Assembly: GCA_944325245.1 (NCBI GenBank)
Contig: CALUZM010000009.1
Span: forward strand, 1-51,671
Direction of reading: 5' to 3'
Length of the DNA stretch: 51,671 bases
DNA from: an uncultured Massilimicrobiota sp.
Lineage (GTDB): Bacteria > Bacillota_I > Bacilli_A > Erysipelotrichales > Coprobacillaceae
The stretch's first letter is position 1, and every line of letters starts with the position of its first letter. Below are positions 34,956 to 45,979 of this stretch, piece by piece. The notes under the pieces were generated by a model. It searched no databases. It was not told where the DNA came from and was given only the letters and a program-made list of their open reading frames with translations. The position numbers and the translations under genes were made by a program.

Positions 34956-35324
34956 ATGGACTTACACGAATCAGGTGAAATGTATTTAGAGACAATTTTA
35001 ATTTTGAAAAATAAAAATGAATATGTTCGTTCCATTGATATTGCACATACAATGCACTTTTCAAAGCCTAGTGTATCTCGTGCAATTAAATTATTAAAAG
35101 AGTCTCATTTAATTGTTGTAGATGATAAAGGATATATTGACTTTACAGATGAAGGACGTCGTATTGCTGAAAAAGTATATAATCGTCATCAGATTTTGAC
35201 TGCTTTTCTCATTTCTATTGGTGTGAGTGAAAAACAGGCTGAGGAAGATGCATGTCGTATTGAACATATTATTAGTGATGAAACTCAACAATGTATTCAA
35301 GATTTTTTAAAAAAGCAGTCTTAG
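34956..35324 (+). CDS. DtxR/MntR family metal-dependent repressor (short form)
   Basis: 122 residues: winged helix (about 1-65) plus dimerisation domain (about 70-122), no SH3-like third domain. Recognition helix: FSKPSVSRAIKLLKES. Metal-site residues follow DtxR/IdeR rather than Bacillus MntR: Met9 and Glu12 in GEMYLETI, His78 in NRHQ, and Cys100/Glu103/His104 in ACRIEHIISDE. The ATG at 34956 is preceded by TGAGGTGA; a -10 TATAAT lies at 34923-34928. Probably senses Fe2+ or Mn2+ and controls the adjacent ZIP gene; operator not located. Confidence 0.88.
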   Translation: MDLHESGEMYLETILILKNKNEYVRSIDIAHTMHFSKPSVSRAIKLLKESHLIVVDDKGYIDFTDEGRRIAEKVYNRHQILTAFLISIGVSEKQAEEDACRIEHIISDETQQCIQDFLKKQS

Positions 35325-35338
35325 GATTGCTTTTCTTT
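35311..35338 (+). terminator. Terminator after the DtxR-type gene
   Basis: AAAAGCAGTC, loop TTAG, GATTGCTTTT, then CTTTATTT. The stop codon TAG is in the loop. Confidence 0.75.
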
Positions 35339-35414
35339 ATTTGATGTCAAATAAATGGACTTGTGAGTTAAAAATGATTGTCATCTATGATAGAATAAAA
35401 AACGAGGTGTGTTT

Positions 35415-36851
35415 ATGGACGATTTTCAATTTGAACAAGAACAGAAAAAGAAAAGAAAATTAAAAAAAGGACCTGCTTATATTCTTTTATGTGTATTTTG
35501 CCTTGTTGTTGGTGGTGTAGGAGGATATTTCATCCGTGGTTTCCAGCTTCCGGGTTATATGGGCAGTGATAGTAATGTGTATAATGAGATTGCGCAAATC
35601 ATTGAAAGTGATTTTCTTGATACCAGCGAAAGTCAGGAGTCTCTTCAACAGCGTATGTTAAGAGGTATGGTAGCAGCTCTAGGTGATCCTTATTCTTCTT
35701 ATTTATCAGTTGAAGAATCTCAAGAACTGGCTACAACGATTAATGGGGCTTTTGATGGTATTGGAGTGACTTTTACTATGGTTGAAGATGGTGCCATCGT
35801 TTTAGATGTTTATCAGGATACACCAGCACAAAAAGCGGGATTGCTTAATGGTGATGTGATTACACATGTAGAAGGAACATCGGTTGCTGGCTATACAGCT
35901 GATAAGGTAAAAGAAGTGATTCAGGGAGAAAGTCAGAGTCAGGTGACTTTACGTATTTTAAGAGATGGAAAGAGTCGGGAAATTACAGCAACAAGAGGAA
36001 GTGTAGATACTTCTGTGGCTTTTTCGATTCAAAAAATTAATCAACAAAATGTAGGTTATTTACGTATTGTGACATTTGGTGAAAATATTCATGAAGTGAT
36101 TGAAAAGCATTTACAGACAATGAAAGAACAGAATATTCAAAATATTATTATTGATTTAAGAGGAAATGGTGGTGGATATCTGAATGCTGCCCAACAGATT
36201 TTAGATTTATTTGTACCTCAAGGACAAGTTCTCTTCTCACTGCAGGATAAAGATGGTAATACACAAGAATATAAGGCAACAAACAGGGAAAAATATACTT
36301 TTGAACATGGTTATATTCTTGTGGATAATCAGACGGCCAGTGCATCTGAAGTTTTGAGTGCATCTTTAAAAGATAATTTAGGTTATCAGCTAGTTGGAGA
36401 AACGACTTATGGAAAAGGTGTGGCACAAACACAGGTGACACTTTCCAATTCATCTGTTTTAAAATATACTGATGAAAAGTGGTTAACACCCCATGGAACA
36501 TGGATCAATGGGACAGGTTTAGAACCTGATTACACAATAGAGGATACTGATATTGGAGATTTCCATATGGGGGAAATGAAAGAATCTTATCAATATGATC
36601 AGGTTGATGATAATATTCAATATATGCAGGAGATGTTGAAAGAATTGGGATATCAGGTTGATCGAGTGGATGGATATTTTTCTCAGCAGACAACTCAGGC
36701 ATTAGAGACTTTTGAAAAGGATTATGGATTAACAGTTGATGGCATCTATTCAAAAGATGATCGTCTTATTCTTTTAAGTGCCTTAACTTATCATTTGTAT
36801 CAGGAAAAAGAAGATGCTTATATACAAAAAATAACTGAATTTATTCAATAA
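35415..36851 (+). CDS. S41 family carboxy-terminal processing protease (CtpB-like)
   Basis: 478 residues. One N-terminal membrane anchor (about 22-45), PDZ domain (about 110-195; GIGVTF, TPAQKAGLLNGDVI), S41 peptidase core with catalytic Ser at about 310 in TASASEVLSA and Lys at about 335 in TTYGKGVAQ, then a C-terminal peptidoglycan-binding (PG_binding_1) domain at about 400-465 (LKELGYQVDRVDGYFSQQT). The active site lies outside the membrane. CtpB relatives process regulators or envelope proteins. The ATG at 35415 follows GAGGTG. First gene of a long run through uvrB, cca, uvrA, hprK, lgt; 16 bases separate it from uvrB. Confidence 0.93.
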   Translation: MDDFQFEQEQKKKRKLKKGPAYILLCVFCLVVGGVGGYFIRGFQLPGYMGSDSNVYNEIAQIIESDFLDTSESQESLQQRMLRGMVAALGDPYSSYLSVEESQELATTINGAFDGIGVTFTMVEDGAIVLDVYQDTPAQKAGLLNGDVITHVEGTSVAGYTADKVKEVIQGESQSQVTLRILRDGKSREITATRGSVDTSVAFSIQKINQQNVGYLRIVTFGENIHEVIEKHLQTMKEQNIQNIIIDLRGNGGGYLNAAQQILDLFVPQGQVLFSLQDKDGNTQEYKATNREKYTFEHGYILVDNQTASASEVLSASLKDNLGYQLVGETTYGKGVAQTQVTLSNSSVLKYTDEKWLTPHGTWINGTGLEPDYTIEDTDIGDFHMGEMKESYQYDQVDDNIQYMQEMLKELGYQVDRVDGYFSQQTTQALETFEKDYGLTVDGIYSKDDRLILLSALTYHLYQEKEDAYIQKITEFIQ

Positions 36852-36867
36852 AGTGGGGTGAAAAACA

Positions 36868-38844
36868 ATGGAAAAATTTAAACTGGTTTCAAAATATTCA
36901 CCAATGGGCGATCAGCCAACAGCTATTAAACAGCTGGTTGATGGTATTCGCGCCGGTAAAAAAGAACAGGTTTTGTTAGGGGGAACAGGAACTGGAAAAA
37001 CATTTACTGTTTCTAATGTTATTGCGCAAGTCAATAAACCAACACTTGTTTTGGCACATAATAAGACATTGGCAGGACAGCTTTATTCAGAATTAAAAGA
37101 ATTTTTTCCAGAAAATCGTGTAGAATACTTTGTTTCTAACTTCGACTTTTATCAACCAGAAGCTTATATTCCTAAAAGTGATACTTATATTGATAAAAAT
37201 GCTCAGACAAACTATGAAATTGAAATGTTGCGTTCAGCCGCAATGAATTCTTTATTGGAAAGAAGAGATACCATTGTGGTAGCTTCTGTTGCTTCGATAT
37301 ATGGGTTAGGAAATCCAGAACAATATAAAGATATGATTTTTTCTTTGCGTGTCGGACAGGAAATTGATCGTAGAGAGTTATTAACTTATCTGGTTGATCG
37401 TCAATATCAGCGTAACGATATCGAACAAAGCAAAGGAACTTTTAGAGTGCGTGGAGATGTCATTGAAATTGTGCCAGGACATACGGAAAGCTGGCTGATT
37501 CGTGTTGATCTTTTTGGCGATGAAGTGGAGAGTATTAGTGAAGTTGATCCATTGACAGGAAAAGTTTTAGGACGATATCAGACTTATACGATTTATCCGG
37601 CCTATGGCTATGTCACAAAAAAGGAACAGATGTTACATGCCTGTGATACGATTGAAGAAGAGCTTAAAGAACGTTTACAATATTTCCATGATGAAATGAA
37701 ACCTCTGGAATATGAACGTTTAGATCAGCGTACGAGACATGATATTGAAATGTTAAGAGAAGTGGGAATGTGTCCAGGTATTGAAAATTATTCAAGACAT
37801 ATCGATGGAAGAAAAGCAGGACAACGTCCTTATACACTGATTGATTATTTCCCTGATGATTTTTTAATGATTGTGGATGAAAGTCATGTCATGTTACCAC
37901 AGGTTAGAGGAATGTTTAATGGTGATCGCAGTCGTAAGGAAACATTAGTTGAATATGGTTTTCGTTTACCAAGTGCCTTAGACAATCGTCCTTTAAGGTT
38001 TGAAGAATTTGAGGATATCATCAATCAGGTCATTTATGTTTCAGCAACCCCAGGAGATTATGAACTGGAGAAGACACACGGTGAATTTGCTGAACAGATT
38101 ATTCGTCCAACTGGTTTGTTGGATCCTATTATTGAAGTTCGTCCTACCAAAAATCAGATTGATGATTTGATTGATGAAATTAATGAACGTATAGAGAAAA
38201 AAGAAAGGGTTTTGATTACAACTCTGACAAAGCGTATGGCAGAAGATTTAACGGCCTATTTAAAAGAAGTCGGATTAAAAGTAGCTTATTTACATTCAGA
38301 TACCAAAACATTAGAAAGAACAGAAATTTTAAGAGATTTAAGATTAGGAAAATATGATGTTCTTGTCGGAATCAACCTTTTAAGAGAAGGGCTAGACTTA
38401 CCAGAAGTCTCATTGGTATGTATTTTAGATGCGGATAAAGAAGGATTTTTAAGAAGTGAACGCTCTTTGGTTCAGACAATTGGGCGTGCGGCCAGAAATG
38501 CCAATGGAAAAGTTATCATGTATGGTGATCATATCACGGAATCTATGCAAAGAGCCATTGATGAGACGGCACGACGTCGTCAGATTCAGGAAGCCTATAA
38601 TGAAGAACACCATATTATTCCTCAGACAATTCATAAAGAAATTCATGATTTGATTCAAGGAAAAGAAACTGTTGAGGAAGCAACATCGTTACTTCAAAAA
38701 GGTAAAAAAGCAACGATGAAAGCAAAGAAGAAACTGATTGAGGACTTAGAAAAAGAAATGAAGGAAGCTGCTAAAATCCTTGATTTTGAAAGAGCTATGG
38801 AATTAAGAGATATTATTATTGAATTAAAAGGTGAAAAATCATGA
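36868..38844 (+). CDS. uvrB: Excinuclease ABC subunit B
   Basis: 658 residues; DNA damage verification helicase of nucleotide excision repair. Walker [11 protein letters not shown] (about 38-47), beta-hairpin region [16 protein letters not shown] (about 90-105), DEAD-like DESH ([12 protein letters not shown]), motif [11 protein letters not shown], and the C-terminal UVR motif (about 620-655; [17 protein letters not shown]) that contacts UvrC and UvrA. Full length. Overlaps cca by ATGA. Confidence 0.97.
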   Translation: MEKFKLVSKYSPMGDQPTAIKQLVDGIRAGKKEQVLLGGTGTGKTFTVSNVIAQVNKPTLVLAHNKTLAGQLYSELKEFFPENRVEYFVSNFDFYQPEAYIPKSDTYIDKNAQTNYEIEMLRSAAMNSLLERRDTIVVASVASIYGLGNPEQYKDMIFSLRVGQEIDRRELLTYLVDRQYQRNDIEQSKGTFRVRGDVIEIVPGHTESWLIRVDLFGDEVESISEVDPLTGKVLGRYQTYTIYPAYGYVTKKEQMLHACDTIEEELKERLQYFHDEMKPLEYERLDQRTRHDIEMLREVGMCPGIENYSRHIDGRKAGQRPYTLIDYFPDDFLMIVDESHVMLPQVRGMFNGDRSRKETLVEYGFRLPSALDNRPLRFEEFEDIINQVIYVSATPGDYELEKTHGEFAEQIIRPTGLLDPIIEVRPTKNQIDDLIDEINERIEKKERVLITTLTKRMAEDLTAYLKEVGLKVAYLHSDTKTLERTEILRDLRLGKYDVLVGINLLREGLDLPEVSLVCILDADKEGFLRSERSLVQTIGRAARNANGKVIMYGDHITESMQRAIDETARRRQIQEAYNEEHHIIPQTIHKEIHDLIQGKETVEEATSLLQKGKKATMKAKKKLIEDLEKEMKEAAKILDFERAMELRDIIIELKGEKS

Positions 38845-40184
38845 GAATTGATGCTTTAGCTCAAAAGATATTTGATGATATTTTAGCCCATGGTGGGAAA
38901 GTTTATATTGTTGGTGGTTCTGTCCGTGATGAACTGATGGGAAATTTAGAACATCATGATATGGATGTAGAAATTTATCATCTGACTTATGATGAACTCT
39001 CTGATATTTTAAAACAGTATGGACATGTCAATACATTTGGAAAATCTTTTGCGATTATGCAGTTAGATACACTTCCTCATTATGATTTTGCCCTGCCACG
39101 TCAGGAAAAGAAAACAGGAAATCGTCATCAGGATTTTGAAACGATGATTGATCCCAATTTGCCACTTGAAAAAGCCATTTTAAGACGTGATTTAACAATC
39201 AATGCCTTGATGTATGATTATCAACAAGATAAGATCATCGACTTATGTCATGGACAACAGGATCTTCAAGATCACATGATTCGATGTGTTGATCCTAAGA
39301 GTTTTATAGAGGACCCTTTGCGTGTTTTAAGAGTTGCACGTTTTGTTGCGAAATTCCAGTTTCAAGTTGAAGAGAAAACTTTGGCATTATGCACACAGAT
39401 GGTTCAAGACCATATGCTTGATCATCTATCCAAAGAAAGAGTTTATCAGGAATATTGTCAGATTTTAATGTCACAACAGCCTTCACTTGGCTTTATGTTT
39501 TTAAAGGATATTGGAGCTTTACCTCCTTATTTACAGGCCTTAACTTCAACTCAACAGCGTTTGGATTTTCATCCTGAAGGAGACGTCTTTACTCATACAA
39601 TGTTAGTCATTGATGTGGCTGCCAATGTCAAAAAAAAGACGGATCATCCTCTGTGGTTTATGTGGGCTTGTCTGCTTCATGATATTGGAAAACCACTTGT
39701 GACAACCCCAGAAGGACATGCCCCTAAGCATAATGAGGCAGGTGTTCAGGTTTTTCAGAATGTTCAACTGATAACAGCCAAAAAAGAAAGACAATATATT
39801 TCAACAATGATTATGTATCATATGCATTTGATGAATATGTCTCGTCATCACGCTAAAGATTTATCTTATTTAAGACTTTTGAAAAAGATTGATGGGAAAG
39901 TTTCAATGAATGATTTGATTTATATGAGCTGTTGTGATAAGTTAGGTAGAGGAAAAGTTGTCCAGGAACAGTATGATGAATTCTGGGTGTTTATTAAGGA
40001 TAAACAAAAACGTTTAGGAACTCAGGCACCATCTCCACTTGTGCGTGGAGATGATTTAATCAAAATGGGATTAACATCACATCATCTGTTTCAGCAGATT
40101 TTGGATGAAGCCTATGATTTACAGCTGCAAGGCTACAGCAAGGAAAAAATATTAAGGAGTTTGAGGAAGTATGAACAAAGATAA
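38841..40184 (+). CDS. cca: CCA tRNA nucleotidyltransferase with HD domain
   Basis: 447 residues. Class II nucleotidyltransferase: [10 protein letters not shown] (about 22-31) and catalytic DMDVEIY (about 40-46), then [12 protein letters not shown] (about 114-125) and [12 protein letters not shown]. An HD metal site LLHDIGKP lies at about 278-285, as in the E. coli-like multidomain enzymes. Whether it adds CCA or polyA tails cannot be told from sequence, though the encoded tRNA at the window end already carries CCA. It sits between uvrB and uvrA, which is unusual, and overlaps uvrA by 14 bases. Confidence 0.92.
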   Translation: MRIDALAQKIFDDILAHGGKVYIVGGSVRDELMGNLEHHDMDVEIYHLTYDELSDILKQYGHVNTFGKSFAIMQLDTLPHYDFALPRQEKKTGNRHQDFETMIDPNLPLEKAILRRDLTINALMYDYQQDKIIDLCHGQQDLQDHMIRCVDPKSFIEDPLRVLRVARFVAKFQFQVEEKTLALCTQMVQDHMLDHLSKERVYQEYCQILMSQQPSLGFMFLKDIGALPPYLQALTSTQQRLDFHPEGDVFTHTMLVIDVAANVKKKTDHPLWFMWACLLHDIGKPLVTTPEGHAPKHNEAGVQVFQNVQLITAKKERQYISTMIMYHMHLMNMSRHHAKDLSYLRLLKKIDGKVSMNDLIYMSCCDKLGRGKVVQEQYDEFWVFIKDKQKRLGTQAPSPLVRGDDLIKMGLTSHHLFQQILDEAYDLQLQGYSKEKILRSLRKYEQR

Positions 40185-42996
40185 AATCATTGTTAAAGGA
40201 GCAAGGGTTAATAATTTAAAGAATATAGATGTTGAAATTCCTCGTGATAAGCTTGTTATTATGACAGGGTTATCTGGTAGTGGAAAAACCTCTTTAGCTT
40301 TTGATACAATTTATGCAGAAGGGCAAAGACGTTATGTGGAATCATTGAGTGCTTATGCCAGACAGTTTTTAGGTGGTGTAGAAAAGCCTGATGTGGACAG
40401 TATTGAAGGCTTATCACCAGCCATTTCGATTGATCAGAAAACAACTTCAAATAATCCTCGTTCAACAGTTGGAACAGTAACAGAAATTTTTGATTATTTA
40501 CGTTTGCTTTATGCCAGAGTAGGGCATGCTTATTGTCCTCATCATCATGTCAAGATTGAATCTCAAACAATCAAACAGATGGTTGATACAATTGACCAAT
40601 ATGAAGATGGCACAAAGTTGCAGGTTCTTGCAAGAATGTGTAAAAATCAAAAAGGGACACATAAGGATTTATTTGAACAATTATTAAAAGATGGATTTGT
40701 TCGTGTGAAAGTTGATGGAGAAATGCGTCTTTTAGAAGAAGAGATTGTTTTAGAAAAAAATAAAAAACATAGTATTGATGTCGTTGTAGATAGAATTATT
40801 AAAAAAGAAGGATATCGCTCACGTTTAGCTGACTCTTTAGAAACAGGATTGAAATTAACAGGTGGAGAAGTTATTGTTGAAAACTTAAATGAAAAGACAG
40901 AAAAATTGTTTTCACAACATTTGGCTTGTCCATATTGTGGATTCAGTGTTCCTAAGTTAGAACCACGATTATTTTCTTTTAATAATCCTTTAGGAGCCTG
41001 TCCTGATTGTAAAGGGATTGGCGTCAAAAATGAAGTGGATGATGATTTATTGATCCCTGACTGGTCGTTAAGTATTAATCAGGGTGGTATTCGTTATTTC
41101 AAGACATCTGTAGGGACAGATCGTATTGAATGGCAGAGATTTTTGATTTTATGCCGTGAATATCATATTGATTTAGATAAGCCATTAAAAGATTTTTCTA
41201 AGAAAGAATTAAATATTATATTATATGGTTCAGATAAACCTATTACATATACAATCAAGTCAAGTTCTGGAAATGTTTCAAAAACAACAAAACCGATTGA
41301 GGGTGTCAAAACATTAATTCAAAGACGTTATGAAGAAACAACATCTTCATGGTCAAAAGAATGGTATGCGTCTTTTATGGCGGAACATACATGTCCAACA
41401 TGTCAGGGAAAAAGACTCAATGAACAGGTTTTAAGTGTTCAGGTTGGTGGATTAAACATCAGTGAATTTACAGATATGTCTATTGAAAAGGCATTGGATT
41501 TTGTAAAGAATTTAAAACTGAGTGAAACGGAAGCTAATATTGCCAGATTGATTATTAAAGAAATTCAAGATCGTCTGACTTTCTTAAATGATGTTGGTTT
41601 AGGTTATTTGACATTGTCAAGACGTGCAGGAGGTTTATCTGGTGGAGAAGCACAGCGTATTCGTTTGGCAACGCAGATTGGTTCACGTTTGACAGGAGTC
41701 TTATATGTTTTAGATGAACCATCTATTGGATTACATCAAAGAGATAATGAAAAACTGATTAAGACATTGTGTAATATGCGTGATTTGGGTAATAGCGTGA
41801 TTGTTGTAGAACATGATGAAGATACTATGCGTGCATCTGATTATATTATTGATATTGGTCCAGGAGCTGGTGTTCATGGTGGTCAGGTTGTCGCGGCAGG
41901 GACACCAGAAGAAGTCATGAAGAATCCTAATTCTATTACAGGAAAATACTTATCAGGTGAATACAAAATACCAGTGCCTCAAAAACGTCGTAAAGGAAAT
42001 GGTTTGTTTATTGAAGTCAAAGGGGCTAAGGAAAATAACCTTAAAAATATTAATGTGAAATTCCCATTAGGGAAATTTATTTGTGTGACTGGTGTTTCAG
42101 GTAGTGGAAAATCAACTTTGGTCAACGAAATTCTATGCAAAGCGATGCGTACAAAGCTGTATCATTCAAAAGAAAAACCAGGAAAGCATAAAGAAATTCT
42201 TGGATTGGAAAATGTTGATAAGGTTATCGAAGTTTCACAAGATCCAATAGGACGTACACCACGTTCTAATCCTGTGACATATACAGGCGTTTTTGATGAT
42301 ATTCGTGAACTTTTTGCGAAAACACCTGAAGCCAAGATGCGAGGTTATGATAAAGGACGTTTCTCATTTAATGTCAAAGGTGGACGTTGTGAAGCTTGTC
42401 AGGGTGATGGTGTTAAACGTATCAGTATGCACTTTTTACCAGATGTTTATGTACCATGTGAAGAATGTCAGGGAAAACGTTACAATGAAGAAACTTTACA
42501 GGTGACTTATAAAGATAAGAATATTTATGATGTCTTAGAAATGACAATTGAAGATTCATTAACGTTCTTTGACAATTTACCACGTATTCGTTCTAAGTTA
42601 CAGACAATCTATGATGTAGGACTTGGATATGTGAAACTTGGACAAAGTGCCACAACTTTATCTGGTGGTGAAGCACAACGTGTCAAATTGGCAAGTGAAT
42701 TGCAAAAGAAAGCAACTGGAAAAACAGTTTATATTTTAGATGAGCCGACAACAGGGTTACATAGTCATGATGTGGCACGTCTAATAGAAGTCCTTAATCG
42801 TATTGTGGATCAGGGAGATACAGTCATTGTCATTGAACATAATTTGGATGTTATTAAAGTGGCTGATCATATTATTGATTTAGGATTGGAAGGTGGCGAC
42901 AATGGTGGTACAATTGTAGTATCAGGAACGCCAGAAAAAGTCGCAGCCTGTCAAAAGAGTCATACAGGCCGTTTCTTGAAAATGGTGTTAGAGTAG
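40171..42996 (+). CDS. uvrA: Excinuclease ABC subunit A
   Basis: 941 residues; DNA-damage recognition ATPase that loads UvrB. Two ABC modules: Walker [11 protein letters not shown] (about 33-42) and [10 protein letters not shown] (about 640-649), signatures [12 protein letters not shown] and [12 protein letters not shown]. Zinc-binding cysteines CPYCGFS...CPDC and CEAC...CEEC (second zinc module around residues 740-770) are present. Full length. Partly overlaps cca and is followed by hprK after ten bases. Confidence 0.98.
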   Translation: MNKDKIIVKGARVNNLKNIDVEIPRDKLVIMTGLSGSGKTSLAFDTIYAEGQRRYVESLSAYARQFLGGVEKPDVDSIEGLSPAISIDQKTTSNNPRSTVGTVTEIFDYLRLLYARVGHAYCPHHHVKIESQTIKQMVDTIDQYEDGTKLQVLARMCKNQKGTHKDLFEQLLKDGFVRVKVDGEMRLLEEEIVLEKNKKHSIDVVVDRIIKKEGYRSRLADSLETGLKLTGGEVIVENLNEKTEKLFSQHLACPYCGFSVPKLEPRLFSFNNPLGACPDCKGIGVKNEVDDDLLIPDWSLSINQGGIRYFKTSVGTDRIEWQRFLILCREYHIDLDKPLKDFSKKELNIILYGSDKPITYTIKSSSGNVSKTTKPIEGVKTLIQRRYEETTSSWSKEWYASFMAEHTCPTCQGKRLNEQVLSVQVGGLNISEFTDMSIEKALDFVKNLKLSETEANIARLIIKEIQDRLTFLNDVGLGYLTLSRRAGGLSGGEAQRIRLATQIGSRLTGVLYVLDEPSIGLHQRDNEKLIKTLCNMRDLGNSVIVVEHDEDTMRASDYIIDIGPGAGVHGGQVVAAGTPEEVMKNPNSITGKYLSGEYKIPVPQKRRKGNGLFIEVKGAKENNLKNINVKFPLGKFICVTGVSGSGKSTLVNEILCKAMRTKLYHSKEKPGKHKEILGLENVDKVIEVSQDPIGRTPRSNPVTYTGVFDDIRELFAKTPEAKMRGYDKGRFSFNVKGGRCEACQGDGVKRISMHFLPDVYVPCEECQGKRYNEETLQVTYKDKNIYDVLEMTIEDSLTFFDNLPRIRSKLQTIYDVGLGYVKLGQSATTLSGGEAQRVKLASELQKKATGKTVYILDEPTTGLHSHDVARLIEVLNRIVDQGDTVIVIEHNLDVIKVADHIIDLGLEGGDNGGTIVVSGTPEKVAACQKSHTGRFLKMVLE

Positions 42997-43006
42997 GAGG
43001 AACTTC

Positions 43007-43942
43007 ATGGGAAAGTCAGTCAAACTTAAAGATTTATTAAAACCATCATTATTTCAGCAGGTATCAGGGGATGAAGCTTCGCTGGAAAGAGAAGTTTTTG
43101 TGCCAGAAATGAATCGTCCTGGTTTTGAATTGGCAGGTTTTTTTAAACATACAGATTTTCGAAGAATTATTTTATTTGGTGAAAAAGAGATCTCTTTCGT
43201 TAAAGAAATGAGCAAGGAATCTCAATTAGCTTGTTTTTCTAAATTGGCTAATGATGAGACACCATGTATTATTATTGCGAAAGGATACAAGTGTCCTGAA
43301 ATCTTGAAGAATATTGCGATGAAAAGAAATTTTCCAATCTTTGAAACAACGCAGGCAACAGGACGTGTATCAATTGATTTAACAGGAACATTGGATGAAG
43401 CTCTAGCTGCTGAAACTCTGATGCATGGTGTTTTTTTGAATATCTATGGAAAAGGCGTTGTGATTAGAGGAGATAGTGGAATTGGAAAGTCAGAAATTGC
43501 GTTAGAGTTAATCAAACGTGGACATTTTCTGATTGCAGATGATGCGATAGAACTCTATCATATTGGTCAGGGCATTGTTGGACGAGCGCCAGAGGTTTTG
43601 CGTAATCTTTTAGAGATTCGTGGAATTGGTGTTATCGATGTTTCAAAGATGTTTGGTGTTGCCTCTGTTTTGCCTAAAGATCATGTTGATTTAATTATTC
43701 AGTTAGAAAGATGGTTACCTTCACGTGAGTATACACGAATAGGAATGGAAGAAGATGATGTTCTAGAAGATATCTTAGGTATTCAGATTCCAAAAATTGT
43801 TGTTCCTGTAACAGGTGGGCGTAGTATGTCAGCTATCATTGAAGCCGCTGTGATGAATATGCAACTTAAAGATTCAGGATTTGATTCAAGCAAAGAATTT
43901 GTTAATCGTATTCTTGATAATATCAAAAGGAAATCATCATGA
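43007..43942 (+). CDS. hprK: HPr kinase/phosphorylase
   Basis: 311 residues; phosphorylates Ser46 of HPr and removes it again, the central switch of carbon catabolite control in Firmicutes. N-terminal domain about 1-130; Walker A GDSGIGKSE (about 155-163), the HprK signature EIRGIGVIDVSKMFG (about 203-217), and the C-terminal helix with VTGGRSMS. Full length. AGGAGG precedes the ATG. Overlaps lgt by ATGA, the same pairing as in Bacillus. Confidence 0.97.
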   Translation: MGKSVKLKDLLKPSLFQQVSGDEASLEREVFVPEMNRPGFELAGFFKHTDFRRIILFGEKEISFVKEMSKESQLACFSKLANDETPCIIIAKGYKCPEILKNIAMKRNFPIFETTQATGRVSIDLTGTLDEALAAETLMHGVFLNIYGKGVVIRGDSGIGKSEIALELIKRGHFLIADDAIELYHIGQGIVGRAPEVLRNLLEIRGIGVIDVSKMFGVASVLPKDHVDLIIQLERWLPSREYTRIGMEEDDVLEDILGIQIPKIVVPVTGGRSMSAIIEAAVMNMQLKDSGFDSSKEFVNRILDNIKRKSS

Positions 43943-44736
43943 CATTTTTTGAAGATTTTTCAACTTTTGTAACCATTGGACCTATTCATATTCAATGGTA
44001 TGCTGTATGTATTCTCACAGGGGCATGTATAGCCTACTTTTTAGGACAATATCGTTTTAAACAATTAGGATATTCTAAGGAAATTTTATCAGATTATTTC
44101 TTTTCAGTATTGTTTATCGGAATCATTGGTGCCAGAATCTGGTATGTTATTTTTACCTTTGATGACATGTATGCTTCTCAACCATTAGAAATTTTTGCTA
44201 TTTGGCATGGTGGGCTAGCTATTCAGGGAGGCCTTTTGGCTGGATTGATTTACAGTTATTATTTCTTTAAAAAGCATGATATTCCTTATTTGTTAGCAGG
44301 AGATGCCATAATGCCTGGTGTCTTGATAGCTCAGGCATGTGGGAGATGGGGAAACTTCTTTAACCATGAAGCCTTTGGTGGAACCGTAAGTTTAGAATTC
44401 TTACAGTCACTACATTTACCTCAATTCATCATTGATAACATGTATGTTAATGGAGCTTATCACCATCCTACATTTTTATACGAATCTTTAGGAAATCTTC
44501 TTGCTTTTTTCGTGATTGTTTTTATCATAAGAAGGTTTCAAAAACATCAAGGTGTTCAGTTCTTTAGTTATTTTCTCTTTTATGGATTGGTACGTTTTCC
44601 CGTAGAAGGATTACGTACTGATAGTTTGATGTTTGGACCTATTCGTATGGCACAGCTGGTTTCAATTGTTTTTGTTGTGGCTGGAATTATTGGAATCATT
44701 TATGTTCATCGAAAAGGTAAAGAGTGCATTATGTGA
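43939..44736 (+). CDS. lgt: Prolipoprotein diacylglyceryl transferase
   Basis: 265 residues, seven membrane helices. Transfers diacylglycerol from phosphatidylglycerol to the lipobox Cys of prolipoproteins. Family signature GRWGNFFNHEAFGG at about residues 134-147; HGGLAIQGGL at about 93-102 contains the catalytic His region. Needed for the lipoproteins seen elsewhere in the window (after glpK and in the ABC transporter). Last gene of the ctpB-like-to-lgt run. Confidence 0.97.
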   Translation: MTFFEDFSTFVTIGPIHIQWYAVCILTGACIAYFLGQYRFKQLGYSKEILSDYFFSVLFIGIIGARIWYVIFTFDDMYASQPLEIFAIWHGGLAIQGGLLAGLIYSYYFFKKHDIPYLLAGDAIMPGVLIAQACGRWGNFFNHEAFGGTVSLEFLQSLHLPQFIIDNMYVNGAYHHPTFLYESLGNLLAFFVIVFIIRRFQKHQGVQFFSYFLFYGLVRFPVEGLRTDSLMFGPIRMAQLVSIVFVVAGIIGIIYVHRKGKECIM

Positions 44737-44742
44737 CTTCGT

Positions 44743-44768
44743 AAAAAGGATGAGAAATCCTTTTTTTA
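44743..44768 (+). terminator. Terminator of the uvrB-lgt unit
   Basis: AAAAAGGAT, loop GAGAA, ATCCTTTTTTT, six bases after the lgt stop. Confidence 0.85.
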
Positions 44769-44824
44769 TTTGTTCATGAATATTTCATATAAGATGCGTA
44801 TAATCAAGATATGAGGTGAGATTT

Positions 44825-45886
44825 ATGCATAACTCTGCAAAGAGGATTATTAAACAATATCATGATAATCAGGAAATCTATCGTGCATTAAAACATGATA
44901 TTGAGGATATTTTAACAAGTATTATTGATACACATCATTTTCGTATTTCGAATATGGCTATTCGTATTAAAAGTGAAGAAGCTTTAATGAAAAAAATCAC
45001 TTATAAAAATAAATATAATGATATTAATGAGATTACAGATGTTGTGGCTTGTCGTATTATTACTTTGTTTGAAAATGATGTTGATCGTATTTATGAATGT
45101 ATTAAAGATAACTTTGATATTGTAGAATATAATGATAAACGTAAGAAAAGTTATGAAGACCGTATTGATTTTGGATATAATTCATTGCATTTATTGATTA
45201 AGTTTAATGATGAAAGATGTCAACTTATTGAATATTCAGCATACAAAGATTTAGTCTTTGAATTGCAGATTCGTACAACTTTGCAACATTCATGGGCAGA
45301 AATTGAACATGGTTTGGGATATAAGTCACAATATGAGATTCCTAAAGATATTCGCCGTCGTTTAACGAGATTGTCAGCTTCACTGGAGTTATTAGACGAA
45401 GAATTTGTTCAGATAGCGAAAGCTGTTGATGAATATAATAAAGGAATTGTGCATATCGAAAAAGTTTTAAAGACAGATATCAATGCGAATTCTTTAGCGC
45501 AATATGTGAATACATCTCCACGTATTAATGCTCTTTTAGAAAAGTTGCACACAGAATTTCAATTTCAGTTTGAAAGAGATGCGGATTTGATTTCTCAATC
45601 ACGTCTGGTGCAGAGATTCCATTATATGGGATATACTTATATTAATGAGTTAGATGATTTTGTGGAAAATCATATGAAAGAAATTGAATGGATTTCTCGA
45701 GAAAGAATTGAAAATCAAAAAGTTAATCAAAAAGTTAATATTTATAATGTGTTAATTTGGATTTCATTAGTGATGTTGGCTAATGAAGGATCAGCTGATC
45801 CTGAGGATATTTTTACAAAAGAGAGTATTGAACGTTTGCAGGCATTAAAAAAGATTATTGAAGATAAACAAATGTCTATATCCTAA
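44825..45886 (+). CDS. Stand-alone RelA/SpoT-domain protein with long C-terminal extension
   Basis: 353 residues. The (p)ppGpp synthetase fold covers about residues 30-190: IRIKSEEALMKKIT, the DVVACRII block, FGYNSLHLLI (about 115-124) and FELQIRTTLQHSWAEIEHGLGYK (in part ELQIRTTLQHSWAEIEH, about 145-161). No HD hydrolase, TGS or ACT domain, so a small alarmone synthetase type. Those are usually 200-270 residues; here about 160 extra helical residues follow, ending in a hydrophobic stretch (VLIWISLVMLA). GTP pyrophosphokinase activity inferred. The ATG at 44825 is preceded by GAGGTGAG; GTG 44816 overlaps that site. Confidence 0.85.
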   Translation: MHNSAKRIIKQYHDNQEIYRALKHDIEDILTSIIDTHHFRISNMAIRIKSEEALMKKITYKNKYNDINEITDVVACRIITLFENDVDRIYECIKDNFDIVEYNDKRKKSYEDRIDFGYNSLHLLIKFNDERCQLIEYSAYKDLVFELQIRTTLQHSWAEIEHGLGYKSQYEIPKDIRRRLTRLSASLELLDEEFVQIAKAVDEYNKGIVHIEKVLKTDINANSLAQYVNTSPRINALLEKLHTEFQFQFERDADLISQSRLVQRFHYMGYTYINELDDFVENHMKEIEWISRERIENQKVNQKVNIYNVLIWISLVMLANEGSADPEDIFTKESIERLQALKKIIEDKQMSIS

Positions 45887-45914
45887 AAAATATATTTATT
45901 GATATTTTTTTATA
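45885..45914 (+). terminator. Weak terminator-like hairpin after the RelA/SpoT gene
   Basis: AAAAAATAT (45885-45893), short loop, ATATTTTTT (45902-45910), A/T pairs only. Confidence 0.4.
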
Positions 45915-45931
45915 AAAAAATATGAAAAAAG

Positions 45932-45960
45932 TTGACAAGACATCTAAAAGAGTATAGCAT
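45932..45960 (+). promoter_or_regulatory. Promoter of the lysine riboswitch operon
   Basis: -35 TTGACA (45932-45937), 17-base spacer, -10-like TAGCAT (45955-45960); TATAGC at 45953 is an alternative. Just upstream of the riboswitch. Confidence 0.65.
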
Positions 45961-45979
45961 AGTGAACGTAAAATAAAAG

